This document shows positions 12,399 to 41,344 of a DNA stretch of 64,000 bases, piece by piece. The notes under the pieces are model-generated. The model was not told the origin of the DNA and searched no databases. It was given only the letters and a program-made list of their open reading frames with translations. The stretch spans positions 5,499,501 to 5,563,500 of the forward strand of contig CM072871.1 in the NCBI GenBank assembly GCA_036937835.1, read 5' to 3'. This DNA comes from Pampus argenteus (Eukaryota; Chordata; Actinopteri; Scombriformes; Stromateidae). The stretch's first letter is position 1. Every line of letters begins with the position of its first letter. Made by a program: the position numbers and the translations under genes.

Positions 12399-15159
12399 AT
12401 GATCCACAGTCTGTTCCTGGTTAATCACACGGGAGACATCTTCCTGGAGAAACACTGGAAGAGTGTCATCAACCGGAGTGTGTGCGATTACTTTTTCGAG
12501 GCGAAGGAGAAGGCGGTGGAACCGGAGAACGTTCCCCCTGTGCTGCAGACCCCGCATCACTATCTCATCAGTATATACAGGGGCAAGCTCTTCTTCCTCT
12601 CTGTCGTCCAGACTGAAGTCCCTCCGTTGTTTGTCATTGAATTCCTGCACAGAGTAGCAGACACGTTTCAGGTGTGACTAAGCTCTGTGTTCATCTTAAT
12701 AGAGAATATATAATGTAAAGTGCTTATTGTCCCGTATAAACTCATCAGACCGTGTCTAGATGTGATCAGGTTTCTTCTTCAAATCTTTGCGTTGTGAACT
12801 AAAACAATTTTAGGTTGCATCGCAGTGTTTGGGAAACATCAACCAGCCTTTTTCACCATTTTCTGACATTCTGTAGACCAACAAATAATCAGTTAATTGA
12901 GTAAATAATCAACAGATTAATCAATAATTGAAATAGTTGTTAGTTGCAGCCCTAAAATTTAGATGGTTTCACTGTGCTATGTTTACGTAGGGGTCCAAGG
13001 TTGTAATTGTTGTATACTTATAGCAGAAAACAATATACCATGCAACTGAATATGTTGTTCATAGTGTATAAATGTACAACATTTATAATATATAAATAGA
13101 AATATTTAAAAAATCCCAAAGATGAATCATGCACATGTCAAATCCACTCAGACCTTCAGCAACATATTTGTGAGTCGGGAGTTTAACCGATCTTGTTGTC
13201 AACAGGACTACTTTGGAGAATGCTCAGAAAACGTAATCAAAGACAACGTGGTGATAGTGTACGAGCTGTTGGAGGAAATGCTGGACAACGGCTTCCCGCT
13301 GGCAACGGAGTCCAACGTCCTCAAAGAGATGATCAGGCCTCCCACCATCCTGCGATCAGTCGTCAATACGCTCACAGGTAAACGCTTCATCTATCTGTCT
13401 CTAAACCCGGTTTTAAATCCTATTAGTTATGTTTATGTGTACATTTTACCCATAAAACTTTGTTTTGTGTGTTTTCCAGGAAGTAGTAATGTTGGAGACA
13501 CGCTGCCAACTGGTCAGTTGTCTAATATCCCATGGAGGCGAGCTGGTGTTAAATACACCAATAATGAGGCATATTTTGATGTGATAGAGGAAATAGATGC
13601 TATTCTGGACAAATCAGGTACAAACACGCTTGACCACCATGGATGAAGAATATATCAATGGCGGTTAGACAAAAACTAACCAGCAGTGTATGAAGATTAT
13701 ATATGTGGATTACGTTTTCTCATTTTCTCTCATCATTTTCATCCATGTTCAGGTACGACCGTATTCGCAGAGATCCAGGGTGTAATAGAGGCCTGTGTGA
13801 GGCTCACTGGGATGCCTGATCTCACTCTGTCCTTCATGGTGGGTTCATCTCCTTTTTTTTAGCTCTGCGCTGCTCTGTATGTGCTTTCACAGTTTACCCA
13901 TTTTTTAACACACGCGTGTGTTTGTGTTTGTCTACTCACGGTGTCGACGTTTTTGATGACAGAATCCTCGTCTTCTTGACGATGTGAGTTTTCACCCGTG
14001 CGTGCGGTTTAAGCGCTGGGAATCGGAACAAGTCCTCTCTTTCATCCCGCCAGATGGAAACTTCACGCTCATGAGCTATCATGTCAGCTCTCAAAAGTAA
14101 GAACAGGCAGGGCTGTATGTCTTAATCAAATTGGAAGGAACGTTGACTCTTAATCACATCCATGTGCTTCTTGTGGCAACAAGCAGGAATTTGGCTCCCT
14201 TAACATTTTTAAATGAAGCCTTATCAGTTTTAAAGTGTAAATGTGTCGCCTGGTAATCAAGATCTTCTAGCATGAATAAAACCTTTGTCCTGTTGTTTTC
14301 TCGGGGTATCAGTTCAGAGGAGTGAAATTAAATTCTGACTTCATTTCATCAAAACGATTAATAACACTTGTACACACGAGCTGCAAAGCCTACTGTTAAT
14401 TGTCAATATTGTTTCCTCTCTCAGTCTCGTTGCCATGCCAGTGTACGTGAAGCAGAACATCAGTTTCTTTGAGACGGGATCTGGCGGTCGACTGGACATC
14501 ACAATCGGACCCAAGCAGACGATGGGAAAGACGGTGGAGGGCTTGATGGTCACCATCCACATGCCTAAAGCTGTGCTCAGCGCCAATCTCACAGCCACAC
14601 AGGGAAACTACACCTATGACCTCGCTACAAAGGTAACCACTCACAAGGTTGTCCAAAGCAACACCTGAGTAGCTGATGGCTGTAAAGAGAAAATAGCATT
14701 TTGTTTGTCATGCCTGTCTGTGTTTTGTTAGGTTTTGGTTTGGGACATTGGGAAACTGAACCCCCAGAAGCTTCCTAACCTGCGAGGCAATCTGAGTATG
14801 CAGTCAGGAGCCCCCAAACCTGAAGATAACCCCTCACTCAACATCGACCTGAAGATACAGCAGCTGGCCATATCAGGTAATCCTCACCACATGACCTCCA
14901 TAATCTTTTGACCAAGTCTTAGTATCCAGCTTAAATTTTAAAGCAGTTAACTAGTGTTTCCTGTTTGGGGTCATTGTTCAACTTTAATGGTCAAAGCGGC
15001 AATAACACAGTGATTTCTGTTATAAAGTTTGAATTGAAACGGTCTCCCTCTGTTACAGGTCTTAAGGTGAGTCGTCTCGACATGTATGGAGAGAGGTACA
15101 AACCATTTAAAGGGGTTAAATATTTGACTAAAGCAGGGAAATTCCAAGTGAGGACCTGA
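12399..15159 (+). CDS. ap3m1: AP-3 complex subunit mu-1, 8 coding exons
   Basis: Exons are 12399-12671, 13206-13377, 13480-13617, 13753-13838, 13963-14096, 14425-14632, 14732-14876 and 15059-15159. They sum to 1257 nt, 418 aa, exactly the human length. The protein is the medium chain of the AP-3 adaptor that sorts cargo such as LAMPs and tyrosinase to lysosome-related organelles. An N-terminal longin-like part (about 1-140, beginning MIHSLFLVN) is followed by the mu-homology domain (about 176-417) that binds YxxPhi sorting signals; GDTLPTGQLSNIPWRRAGVK and the C-terminal GKFQVRT are close to invariant in the family. The start codon lies 6 nt after the acceptor of its exon. The paralogue ap3m2 is possible in principle, but the neighbours adk and vcl fix this as ap3m1. 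Confidence 0.95.
12850..12955. mobile_element. Degenerate end of a teleost dispersed DNA-transposon repeat
   Basis: An AT-rich stretch of repeated AATAATC/AATCAATAATTG ends in TTAGTTGCAGCCCTAA. This matches from memory a very common non-autonomous repeat of teleost genomes. It sits in ap3m1 intron 1. The family name is not certain. Confidence 0.45.
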
Positions 15160-18012
15160 ATTATGTCCAAAGATCGACAATTTAAAGTGCCAAACACGGG
15201 CACGAGTCAACTATCCACGAAGTCTTACGCATCCTGCAGCTCGTCGTTATTAATGCATCATTTTGCATTCTAATGATTATTTATTATGTTATTTGTGGCC
15301 TGTAAAGGGAAGCCTTAATAATCAGTGTGACCTTAGTTTCTTTCTAGTTTAAATGTGCTGCAGTCTTCTTTCTTTCTGGACTATTTTATAATATTTTTTC
15401 TCTCTTTTTTTTTTTTTTTTATCTAACACTTTCTGAGTGTTGCCTAAAGGGGAATATTTGGGTTTTAAAAAGGGACACTCACAGCCTACACATTCACAAT
15501 CCACCTCAGCCCTCACTGCACCACCACACCCGGGAAATCTTACTTGCATGTTGCCTGCGAGTAAACAGCCAAGCCTTAAAAAAAAAAGTTTTTTGCATAT
15601 TATAATATAAGGTAGCCAGTTTTATACTTGTATATTTGTTTATTTTTTAAAAATCTAATGTATTGTGCTCCATTGTGTCTTAAGATACTGCACAGGTATT
15701 TTTGCACACATTCACTCTTTAAATGTGGCCTTGTGTAAAGTTCGTAAAGTGCTTTGTAAAAGAACACTACAGCACATTCTGTGAGTTGTGGAGGCCTGAT
15801 GGAAGTGTATTATAACAATATACCTAGTTTGTCTCATGTGATATCTGCACATCAAGGTGACCGTTCCTGCTGAAGGATCAGGATGTGTCATCAGTGTAAG
15901 CACTCTCTGCAGAAATCTGCAAGATCCTCAGAGAATCTTGCAACTTCTTTACTCGGCACAGCAATTGCACAATCAAATATCCGTGTGACAAATGCTACTT
16001 GTACGACGTTGAATCTGTATTTTGGTGAATAAGCTGTCTTATAAAAGCTTTAAAATGACTTGTTTTTGTGTGTGTGTGTGTGTGTTTTGTTTAGCCATGC
16101 TAGCGGTGTGGCTGTAAGAATGGCAAGTCCGCTACTTTAGAAAATCAGATGGTACTGAATACAACTAGTTTAGGTCATGTCAAACATTTTTATTGTAATG
16201 GTACAAGTGATTTACTGTATGAAAGTGAATTAAGAGGCCAACTCGCGTCATCATTATAGTCTTTTATTCTTCCAAGGCACAGCAGATGTGTTGGCAGGGC
16301 TAGAAGCTATCTGAATACATTCAGGGTGTGACACGTCAAGTACACACAGGACTAAACCCTGTTGCTCTCAGTGAGGGGTCAGTGAATGCTACATGCTCAG
16401 TAGGACCAAATAAAACAGAAAATGTGTTTAACATTTGGTGCTGTGTCCCTAACCATCATGTGGACGGCTCACTAATACTGCTATGTGAAGAGGCTTCACG
16501 CATACACACGCGCACACACACACACACACACATTCTCCATTTAACAGGTAAATTTGCCCAGATATTGTAAAAAATATTTTATAAACTTTGATGAAATGCT
16601 GTTTAAAGAATGGAAGCAACTGACAACATAAGAAAATGCATGTTCATTGATCTGGTTGCACGTCATGTTGAGTTATCAATCAAAACACTGTAATAACTAC
16701 AAACAGAAACTTTTTAAATAGTTTTTTGATTCAGATTTAAAAATAAAATAAAATTGTTTTTTACATAAAAAGGTTGTTTTTGTGCACAAACCACCTGGGT
16801 TCTCTTGAAAATTTGTGTTCATATGTTGCGTCAGAGCATGGAGAAGAAGAACGGGATGTCGGATGGCGGTCTTAAATCATAGTTTTTGATAACTTCTGAA
16901 AAAATAAAATCCCAAACAGTTCAACTGTTACAGAGATAAGAAAACAAGCACAAAAAATATAAAAAAAAAAAAAACCCTGTAGAAAATTACAGACCTCAAA
17001 AAGAGCTCCAGAGTCTCCAAAGAAAAAAAAAAAAGGTCTGTCCTGTTTGCTGTTTTTAATAACCTGGATTTAAGTGTTTCAAGAATTTACAGTAATGTAA
17101 AACAAATCCTTTGGCATCGTTCACCGTAAAAAGGCAAATAAAGTTTTAAACAAATAACTCCAAACACACACTAAAACATCACAGCTAACCTTGCATTACA
17201 CTTTACTGCCACACATCCTGCCACACAAGTGAAAAACTTCATACCCATAAGTATGAAGACAACCTGCCTTTTTACTGACAACCATACATTGTTTTTTTCA
17301 AAAATTATATAATCCGTTTTAAACTGTATCATGCCTTAGAGTCATAACACTTTAAAATCCAGAAGACCTTTTAGTTCTTCAAGTATAAACATCACCGGAC
17401 AGCAGTGATGATGTCTCACCTTTGAATTCACTGGCAGATCTACAATTAAGAACAGTGTTATTACTAAAAGTAAACAAGACAAGAGGAGATCTCGTCAGCA
17501 CAAGACAAGACTCCGCACTTTAGTGTTAGAATCAGTGAATAAAGCTCATAGCCGAGTGTTGTCCGTAAAACAAATAATATATACTGTATATACAAGAGAT
17601 GATAAGAAACTCTCACCGACAAAACTGAATGAAGATCATATCATATTTTTTACCTTTTAGAAAATAGAAAAAAAAACATTTTTCCATGCAAAAAAATATA
17701 TTCACTGGGATTTGGATAAACTCTTGTAACACAACATACCAAAAATATATATTAAAAAACTGTCTCTGATTAGCCTGCGTGATTCCACAGTTACAGATAA
17801 AGGGAACTGGAGAAGCAAAAGCTGAACTCACTTCAAATAGACGAAAACCTGCTTTACACTTCCTGGAATAAACTACAGCAGAGGATGGATAGAAATCACC
17901 TGCGGTTGTCTCTTTTGAAGAAGTAAGCGTGCACATTGATATTTTTACTCAAGGTGTGTGTTGTTGTAAGTTGTGACTTAGAGTGTGACTTGTTTTAATT
18001 AACCAGGTTAGT
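15160..18012. other. Convergent 3' UTRs of ap3m1 and vcl
   Basis: No coding exon is seen. Candidate polyadenylation signals are AATAAA at 16409-16414 on + for ap3m1, and minus-strand AATAAA at 16263-16268 and 16189-16194 for vcl. If these are the ones used, the two 3' UTRs overlap by about 150 bp. The interval also has (GT)n at about 16070-16084, (CA)n at about 16514-16530 and several A-runs. Confidence 0.45.
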
Positions 18013-35895
<17,883 letters not shown>

Positions 35896-36257
35896 CGTGA
35901 ACGACTTTTACCGCAGCCTCGACAGAAGAAAGGCGGCCGGTCGCTCCAGCTCAGAAGATCCCCCCTTTCTCTCCTCTCCTCTCCCCTCTTCTCCTCTCCT
36001 CCCAGACACAGGCAGGAGGACAAATCCTGAGTTGTCAGTCCAGCCCCTGAGACGAAACCTTCACGGGTCTCTCCTCCCGGTGTGCACCGTCTTCTCCGGT
36101 GAGCACCTCTGTACAGGCTGGGCTCAGACTGTCGGTGTCCTCCGGTGGGAGCTACCCAAATCGTGACAGAAGGAATCACCGCCCTCCGCCCAATCACAGC
36201 AAAGAAATACAGCTGGCAAGCTGGTCGGTGTTGGTGCGCACTGACGCTTTCCCTGCA

Positions 36258-36264
36258 CGCACAC

Positions 36265-36312
<48 letters not shown>
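36258..36312. repeat. (CA)n upstream of vcl
   Basis: About 25 CA units with two CG interruptions, roughly 360-415 bp upstream of the vcl start codon. Confidence 0.85.
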
Positions 36313-36316
<4 letters not shown>

Positions 36317-37067
36317 CAAGTGAGAGCTCTTCCTAAATTACGTCATGCATGCCAGTGGCCCCAAAAAGGAAAGTGTTGGAGTAACCTAATGTAAAGAGGT
36401 TGTGAATCCAAGATATGAGGAGGAGATGTCAGGATAGGAGGAGGCTCCCACCAACAGGGAGGGTTTGTAAACACAATGTCTGTGTGGTGAAGCTGCTCTC
36501 TGCAGCTTAAAAAGGTCACTGAGATGGAATCAGGAGCTGCAATAATGTTGAAGAAAATGATAGTTTTATGGTAGTTTTTATTTTTATTTTTTTTATGAAG
36601 TTTCAAAAACCTGCATCTGACATATGATCTATGTTCATTAAAAGGTGGGTCGGGAGTTCATGTCTCCAGGCCTCAATGTCCAGATCTAAATTAAGACCAG
36701 AGATTCAGTTTGCTGCTAGCTGCAGCTGAAAGAAGGAGACTCTGCAGATCCTGCAGCCGCCAGATTCTTCACTGCCTGCGCCGACGTCCTGACTTTGACA
36801 CTGAAAATCATGTGCACCATGTGCAACTTCAGTTTTGAACTACTGGCATTAATGTGGTTTTGCGTACATGTGTCCGTGTGTGAATGTGTGCTGGTATTAT
36901 TACTGATCCTCATATGTGAATCTGTGTTAGAGAAACCAGAGACCCCGCCCGCAAAGCAGCGGTATTTATACCCCAAGACGTCGACCCCTGTGTGTGTGTG
37001 TGTGTGTGTTGCTAATGTATATGCTGCTATGCAAACCAGAGAGACAGGACGCTCTGGTCCATCTGGT

Positions 37068-37142
37068 CTCCTCTCCTCTCCTCTCCTCTCCTCTCCTCTC
37101 CTCTCCTCTCCTCTCCTCTCCTCTCCTCTCCTCTCCTCTCCT
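37068..37142. repeat. (CTCTC)n pentanucleotide array
   Basis: About 15 nearly perfect copies of CTCCT/CTCTC, 1.2 kb upstream of vcl. Confidence 0.9.
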
Positions 37143-37190
37143 TAATTGTCCTTAAAGAGGAGTAAGGCTTATACTCACAGCATCTCAAAC

Positions 37191-37200
37191 CCATATATGG
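37191..37200. promoter_or_regulatory. Consensus CArG box (SRF site) upstream of vcl
   Basis: CCATATATGG matches the serum response factor consensus CC(A/T)6GG exactly. It lies 1.3 kb upstream of the vcl start codon. Vinculin is an established SRF/MRTF target in vertebrates. The site is seen; its use is inferred. Confidence 0.45.
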
Positions 37201-38827
37201 GGTTTGAGGCAGAGTAGAGAAGCAGTAAAGTAAACTGGTCTGTGTGAGTAATTGAGGAGAAACAGGGTGGACTGTGATTGGCTCCAGTAACCCTGCTGTG
37301 AACTGTTTGTATATGTGAACCTGTCCAAACAGACTTTGTTAGAAACCATTGCAGCAAGTTGCTTGAAGAGCTTTTGAAGTATGCTTTCAAAAATGACGTG
37401 ATGAGCAGTCTGATTGTTTATCACTTGTTGATCAGAGCAACAACATGATGCTTACACTACAGTCCGTCTGTGTTGCTGTATATTTGCATTGATTGATTGT
37501 TTGTCATGATTTTGCTGGTGCTTAGCATTGCTGTGACATGATTCGGAGGGGCTTGGGTGTTCGAAGTATGGCACATTAGACATAGAGGTGTGAGTCAGTG
37601 GACAAATGGACACATAAACACTCTCTGCTCCACGCTGAGAGTCCTTTCCAGGGAATCAAACCCTCTCTGACAAAGCTTCCCCGCTCTGCAGCAGAACCAT
37701 GTTTAGTAGAACTGCTTTCATTTGCACTTTGCTGCATATGGAAATAAAACTGTGCTTTCTTACTGAGTCCCAAAATATGTAGTTTTTCTCTAAAATGAGG
37801 AAATGAATGCATAGAAGCAAAACCACAGCCTTCATTACAGCTTATAGTGAGACAGAAACCAAAATACTAAACATACATCGGTGAAAACATGGTTCTGGTT
37901 TAGTGTGCACAACAACTAGTGTTTGTACAGCTCACCATGTGTTGTATATTAATATACCATACTTCCTTTGTGAGAATACAGTAAAACCAACTACATTAAA
38001 CCTTATTATTTATTCATCTTTTCAACCCTGTTTTTGTTCTCTGTTGTCTTACTATGCTCCTCTGATGAAACACGACTGTAGGTTTTCATTGACAGGAACT
38101 GACTTCTTGACAATCTTATTAAGCGAAACACCAGATATCAAATATTTTTTTATAATTCTTTATAATATTTCCAATGCGAGAAATGATTACAGTGTAGAGT
38201 AGCTTGTCGTGTTTGCTTGTTTTACTCTTACATACTCTTGGCATGGAATAAAGCACATTTGATGTGAGTTTTGATTGCTGGGCTGCTCTAACTTAACCGA
38301 GATAAATCAGCTGTTGTGCATTTTACAGATGTATAGTGGAATAATTCACAGCATAGTAAAGGAGATTCAGTTAAGAACAAGCCCAGCTTTACAGGACTTA
38401 ATTCATGTCTTTGAGGAATCAGAAAATGAGAGTAATTAAAAGATCCTGCTCTATTAATCTGCTGCACACCGTCTCTAAAACAGCGTATCAGGTGCAGAAT
38501 TTGAATGTATAGCTGTCTTCTCTCATGAAGAAATGATTACAGTGTAGAGAAGACACTCGCTTTATTTCTATGCAATTGTTCACAGTAATATTTTCTGTGA
38601 TCTGCAGCATGTTGGAGAAGATTAAGTGACGTGTGTATAATAGATTATAGTGCCCTCCAGTGTTTAGCAGAGGGATACTGTCACTAAAGGACAGTGACAA
38701 AAACTAAATTGAATTGAATAATGGGATTCGTTTTTTCCAATACTGCTGCTGCTTACGTTGCTTGTCTTTGTTTTCAATCATATGCATATTTCTTTTAATA
38801 AACTTTATATTGTTTATATTATATTGT

Positions 38828-38866
38828 AGTTGCGTACATACACAGATTGTGTGTATGTACGCAACT
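38828..38866. repeat. Perfect 17-bp hairpin, 5-nt loop
   Basis: AGTTGCGTACATACACA at 38828-38844 is exactly reverse-complemented at 38850-38866, with a GATTG loop. It is located just past the plau 3' end. Confidence 0.85.
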
Positions 38867-38951
38867 GACATGCAGTATAAACACAGGGACAGAAATATGT
38901 ACGAAATGGGACAGAGAGACAGAGACAACCAATGTTATTTACAAAATATTA

Positions 38952-38957
38952 TTTATT
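38952..38957 (-). terminator. Polyadenylation signal of plau
   Basis: Minus-strand AATAAA, 287 nt after the plau stop codon. Confidence 0.5.
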
Positions 38958-39243
38958 ACAAAATATTACTATAACAGCAGGGCCAGCCTTCTATAAGAAT
39001 ACATACCTTAAATTGAATTAGATAAATAAACATTCAACATAGCTTGTTTTTTTACATCTGTATTCCTGATATGAACAGATTTAACACATAAAAATGAAAA
39101 ACTAATGAAAAAATATTAGAATATATTCAATAAAACATTTACTGTGCATTTTATAGAAGCTGCCAATCTCCGCCGCTGCATAAGCGCACAGAGCTTACAA
39201 TGAAAAATAAAAATGACTGGGCTTTTAGTTTTCTGCCACAGCT

Positions 39244-41344
39244 TCACTTTATGGGATACATGACTCCTTCTGTGTATCTGGGTTGCTTTGTTTTCTCTGC
39301 AATCCAGCTGTTATAGTTGGTGACCTGTGTGTAAACTCCTGGTTTGTTCTCCAGGGCACAGCCGTCACCCCAGCTCACTATCCCGTACAGAAACATCCGG
39401 CCAGATATTTCACACACCAACGGACCACCAGAGTCACCCTGTGATAAAAAAAAAGACACGCCTGTCAGTCAATGTTCCACCAATACCACTTTGAAAATGA
39501 AAAAAATGATTATTACTATTACTACAGAACATACACAAACACATAATTATTCATACACTGACAGCTTTGCTCACCTGGCAGGCATCAGTGCTCCAGTCAG
39601 GGCTCCTAGCACAGAACATGTTATCTGTGATGACATTTTTATTGTACAATGTACTCATACAATAACTCTGGGTGATGAGTTTCACCGGAGCCTGTTTCAG
39701 TAACTGTGAGTACCCCCACGCATCTGCAGACACATCACAGTAGTGTCAGTAAAAAATCACTCAAATGGCTAAAAGTTCAGTCATGAATCTGTAGGTTTAG
39801 AGGTTCTGCAGCGCTTACTGCTTCTCTCCTTCCCGAATCCTGCGATGATGCACTGAAATTCTGCAGGAAGCCGAGTGTGAAACGGTGGAAGACAAACTGT
39901 CCGTGCAGATGCTGATTGCGCCGCACATCTTCCATCTTTGGTCTTGATCTTCAGCAGTGCTGAAATGTAAAAAGACAGTAATAAGTCCTGCTCACAGGGC
40001 ACTCAGACAGCTCCCTGTTCTTCCTCACTCTTACACATACGCACCTATGTCATTGTCAAAGTTGGACTTGTTGAAGTTTTGATGGAGGATCAGCTTTTCC
40101 ACTGTGAACTTCTGTTCCCTGTCACCTGTGTCATTGATGGCACTTTTCCCCAGATACACAGACAGACGCTTGACGTTGGTGTGCTCACTGCACAAAAACA
40201 ACACACGCACAGAAATGTGAAAACACATTACAACACCTATATGAGTCACATTGCTATTATAGCATATAGTGAGAATTGCAGTGGAGGAAATGAGAGTGTG
40301 CAGTGTTTTGTCGTACCCATCAGTGAAGCAGTGTGCAGCAGTGAGAACCCAGCAAGGCGCGATGAGAGATCCACCACAAAGGAAGCTCCTGCTAAATATA
40401 GCTGCAACCCACGGGTTCGACTCTATAGTTATGAAAGAACCACCCACAATTTTTCGTGTCTTCTTTTCGGACCTCTCACCACATGTCAGCTCTGTAGATA
40501 AACACACACACACACACGCACACACGCATATGAGTCAGTGAGTGCTGATGAAGGAAATCACAAGATGTCATTATAAAGAATATTTGGGACCACAAAACTA
40601 CCTGTGTCCACAGCTGAGGGAGGAGGTTTTACTGTTGGTGTTGCACCTGTGTGTGTGGAAACAAAGACAGATATCATTAAGAAAAAACCCAAGTCAGAGG
40701 ATTTGAATGATTTTAAATCGTTTAGTCTCAGTCTTACATTTGGGAACATTGCAGAGTTCTCTCACAAATCTCCTCCCTTTTCGGACATAGCACCATGGCA
40801 TCACGTCCTGGTCAGGATTCCTAGAGTTCAAGTGCAACAATATTAAAAACATATAACATACATCATATCTTTCTAGGATATATACTAGAAGTGTCAGATG
40901 CTCAAAGAATACCTGCAGTAATTATGGCTCTCAATTCCCTTTACGGCTCCCCAAGGGTTTTCAAACCAGCTCCAATTGAGACACCTGCGGCCGGATGCTG
41001 ACTTGGAAACAAGTCCTCTGTAACTACTCCCGTTGCCGGACTGACACCTCTCTGAAGATCACATCACAAAGACAGAGGAGAGAAATGATGATGTCTGGTG
41101 ACAAACAGAGAAAATTAAGGACACACACAATTGCAGTTAACTTACCTCCGTCAGAGGCTTGAGGTTTGAGTGATTTCTTTTTAGACCACTTTCTTGAAAA
41201 AGCCTGAGTGAAGCACAGACAAACAGATTTATAAAAGCTTCCAAACTCACTTGGTTTTAAATCTAAAAGCCACTTCCTCTTATTATTGCTTACCTCATTA
41301 ATACTAAATGCCGCAAGGATGTTGAGGATGAGGAATAGGTTCAT
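39244..41344 (-). CDS. plau: Urokinase-type plasminogen activator, kringle plus serine protease, 10 coding exons
   Basis: A secreted serine protease expected to convert plasminogen to plasmin. Exons: 41344-41294, 41203-41146, 41051-40913, 40820-40738, 40646-40602, 40491-40317, 40187-40045, 39959-39819, 39723-39575, 39438-39244. They sum to 1179 nt, 392 aa (human uPA 431). The protein has a signal peptide (MNLFLILNILAAFS), a basic linker, and one kringle with six Cys at 39, 60, 82, 93, 106 and 111. A proline-rich linker is followed by Cys129, the activation site TRK/IVGG (140) and a trypsin-like domain with His179, Asp230 and Ser331 (GDSGGP). Asp325 at the pocket base predicts Arg/Lys specificity. 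The EGF-like domain of mammalian uPA is absent, and the flanking introns (90 and 94 bp) leave no room for it. Position next to vcl supports plau over tPA or HABP2. Confidence 0.9.

Larger units (their letters stand above)
35896..38951. other. vcl upstream region and plau downstream flank
   Basis: The vcl promoter side is G/C-rich with many CCTCC blocks up to about 36060. (CA)n lies at about 36258-36312, (GT)n at 36988-37008, a CTCCT pentamer array at 37068-37142 and a CArG box at 37191-37200. From about 37.4 kb to the plau polyadenylation signal I see only AT-rich non-coding DNA with one strong hairpin at 38828-38866. Confidence 0.55.

Noticed and set aside
11791..12402. Three overlapping plus-strand ORFs of 157-203 codons rich in C, L, S and V
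   Set aside because: They are translations of the TCTG/TTTC repeat in different frames, with no real protein composition or splice support.
36795..37145. Plus-strand ORF of 116 codons ending in repeated SPLLS
   Set aside because: Its C-terminal half is the CTCTC array and its first half has no family resemblance.
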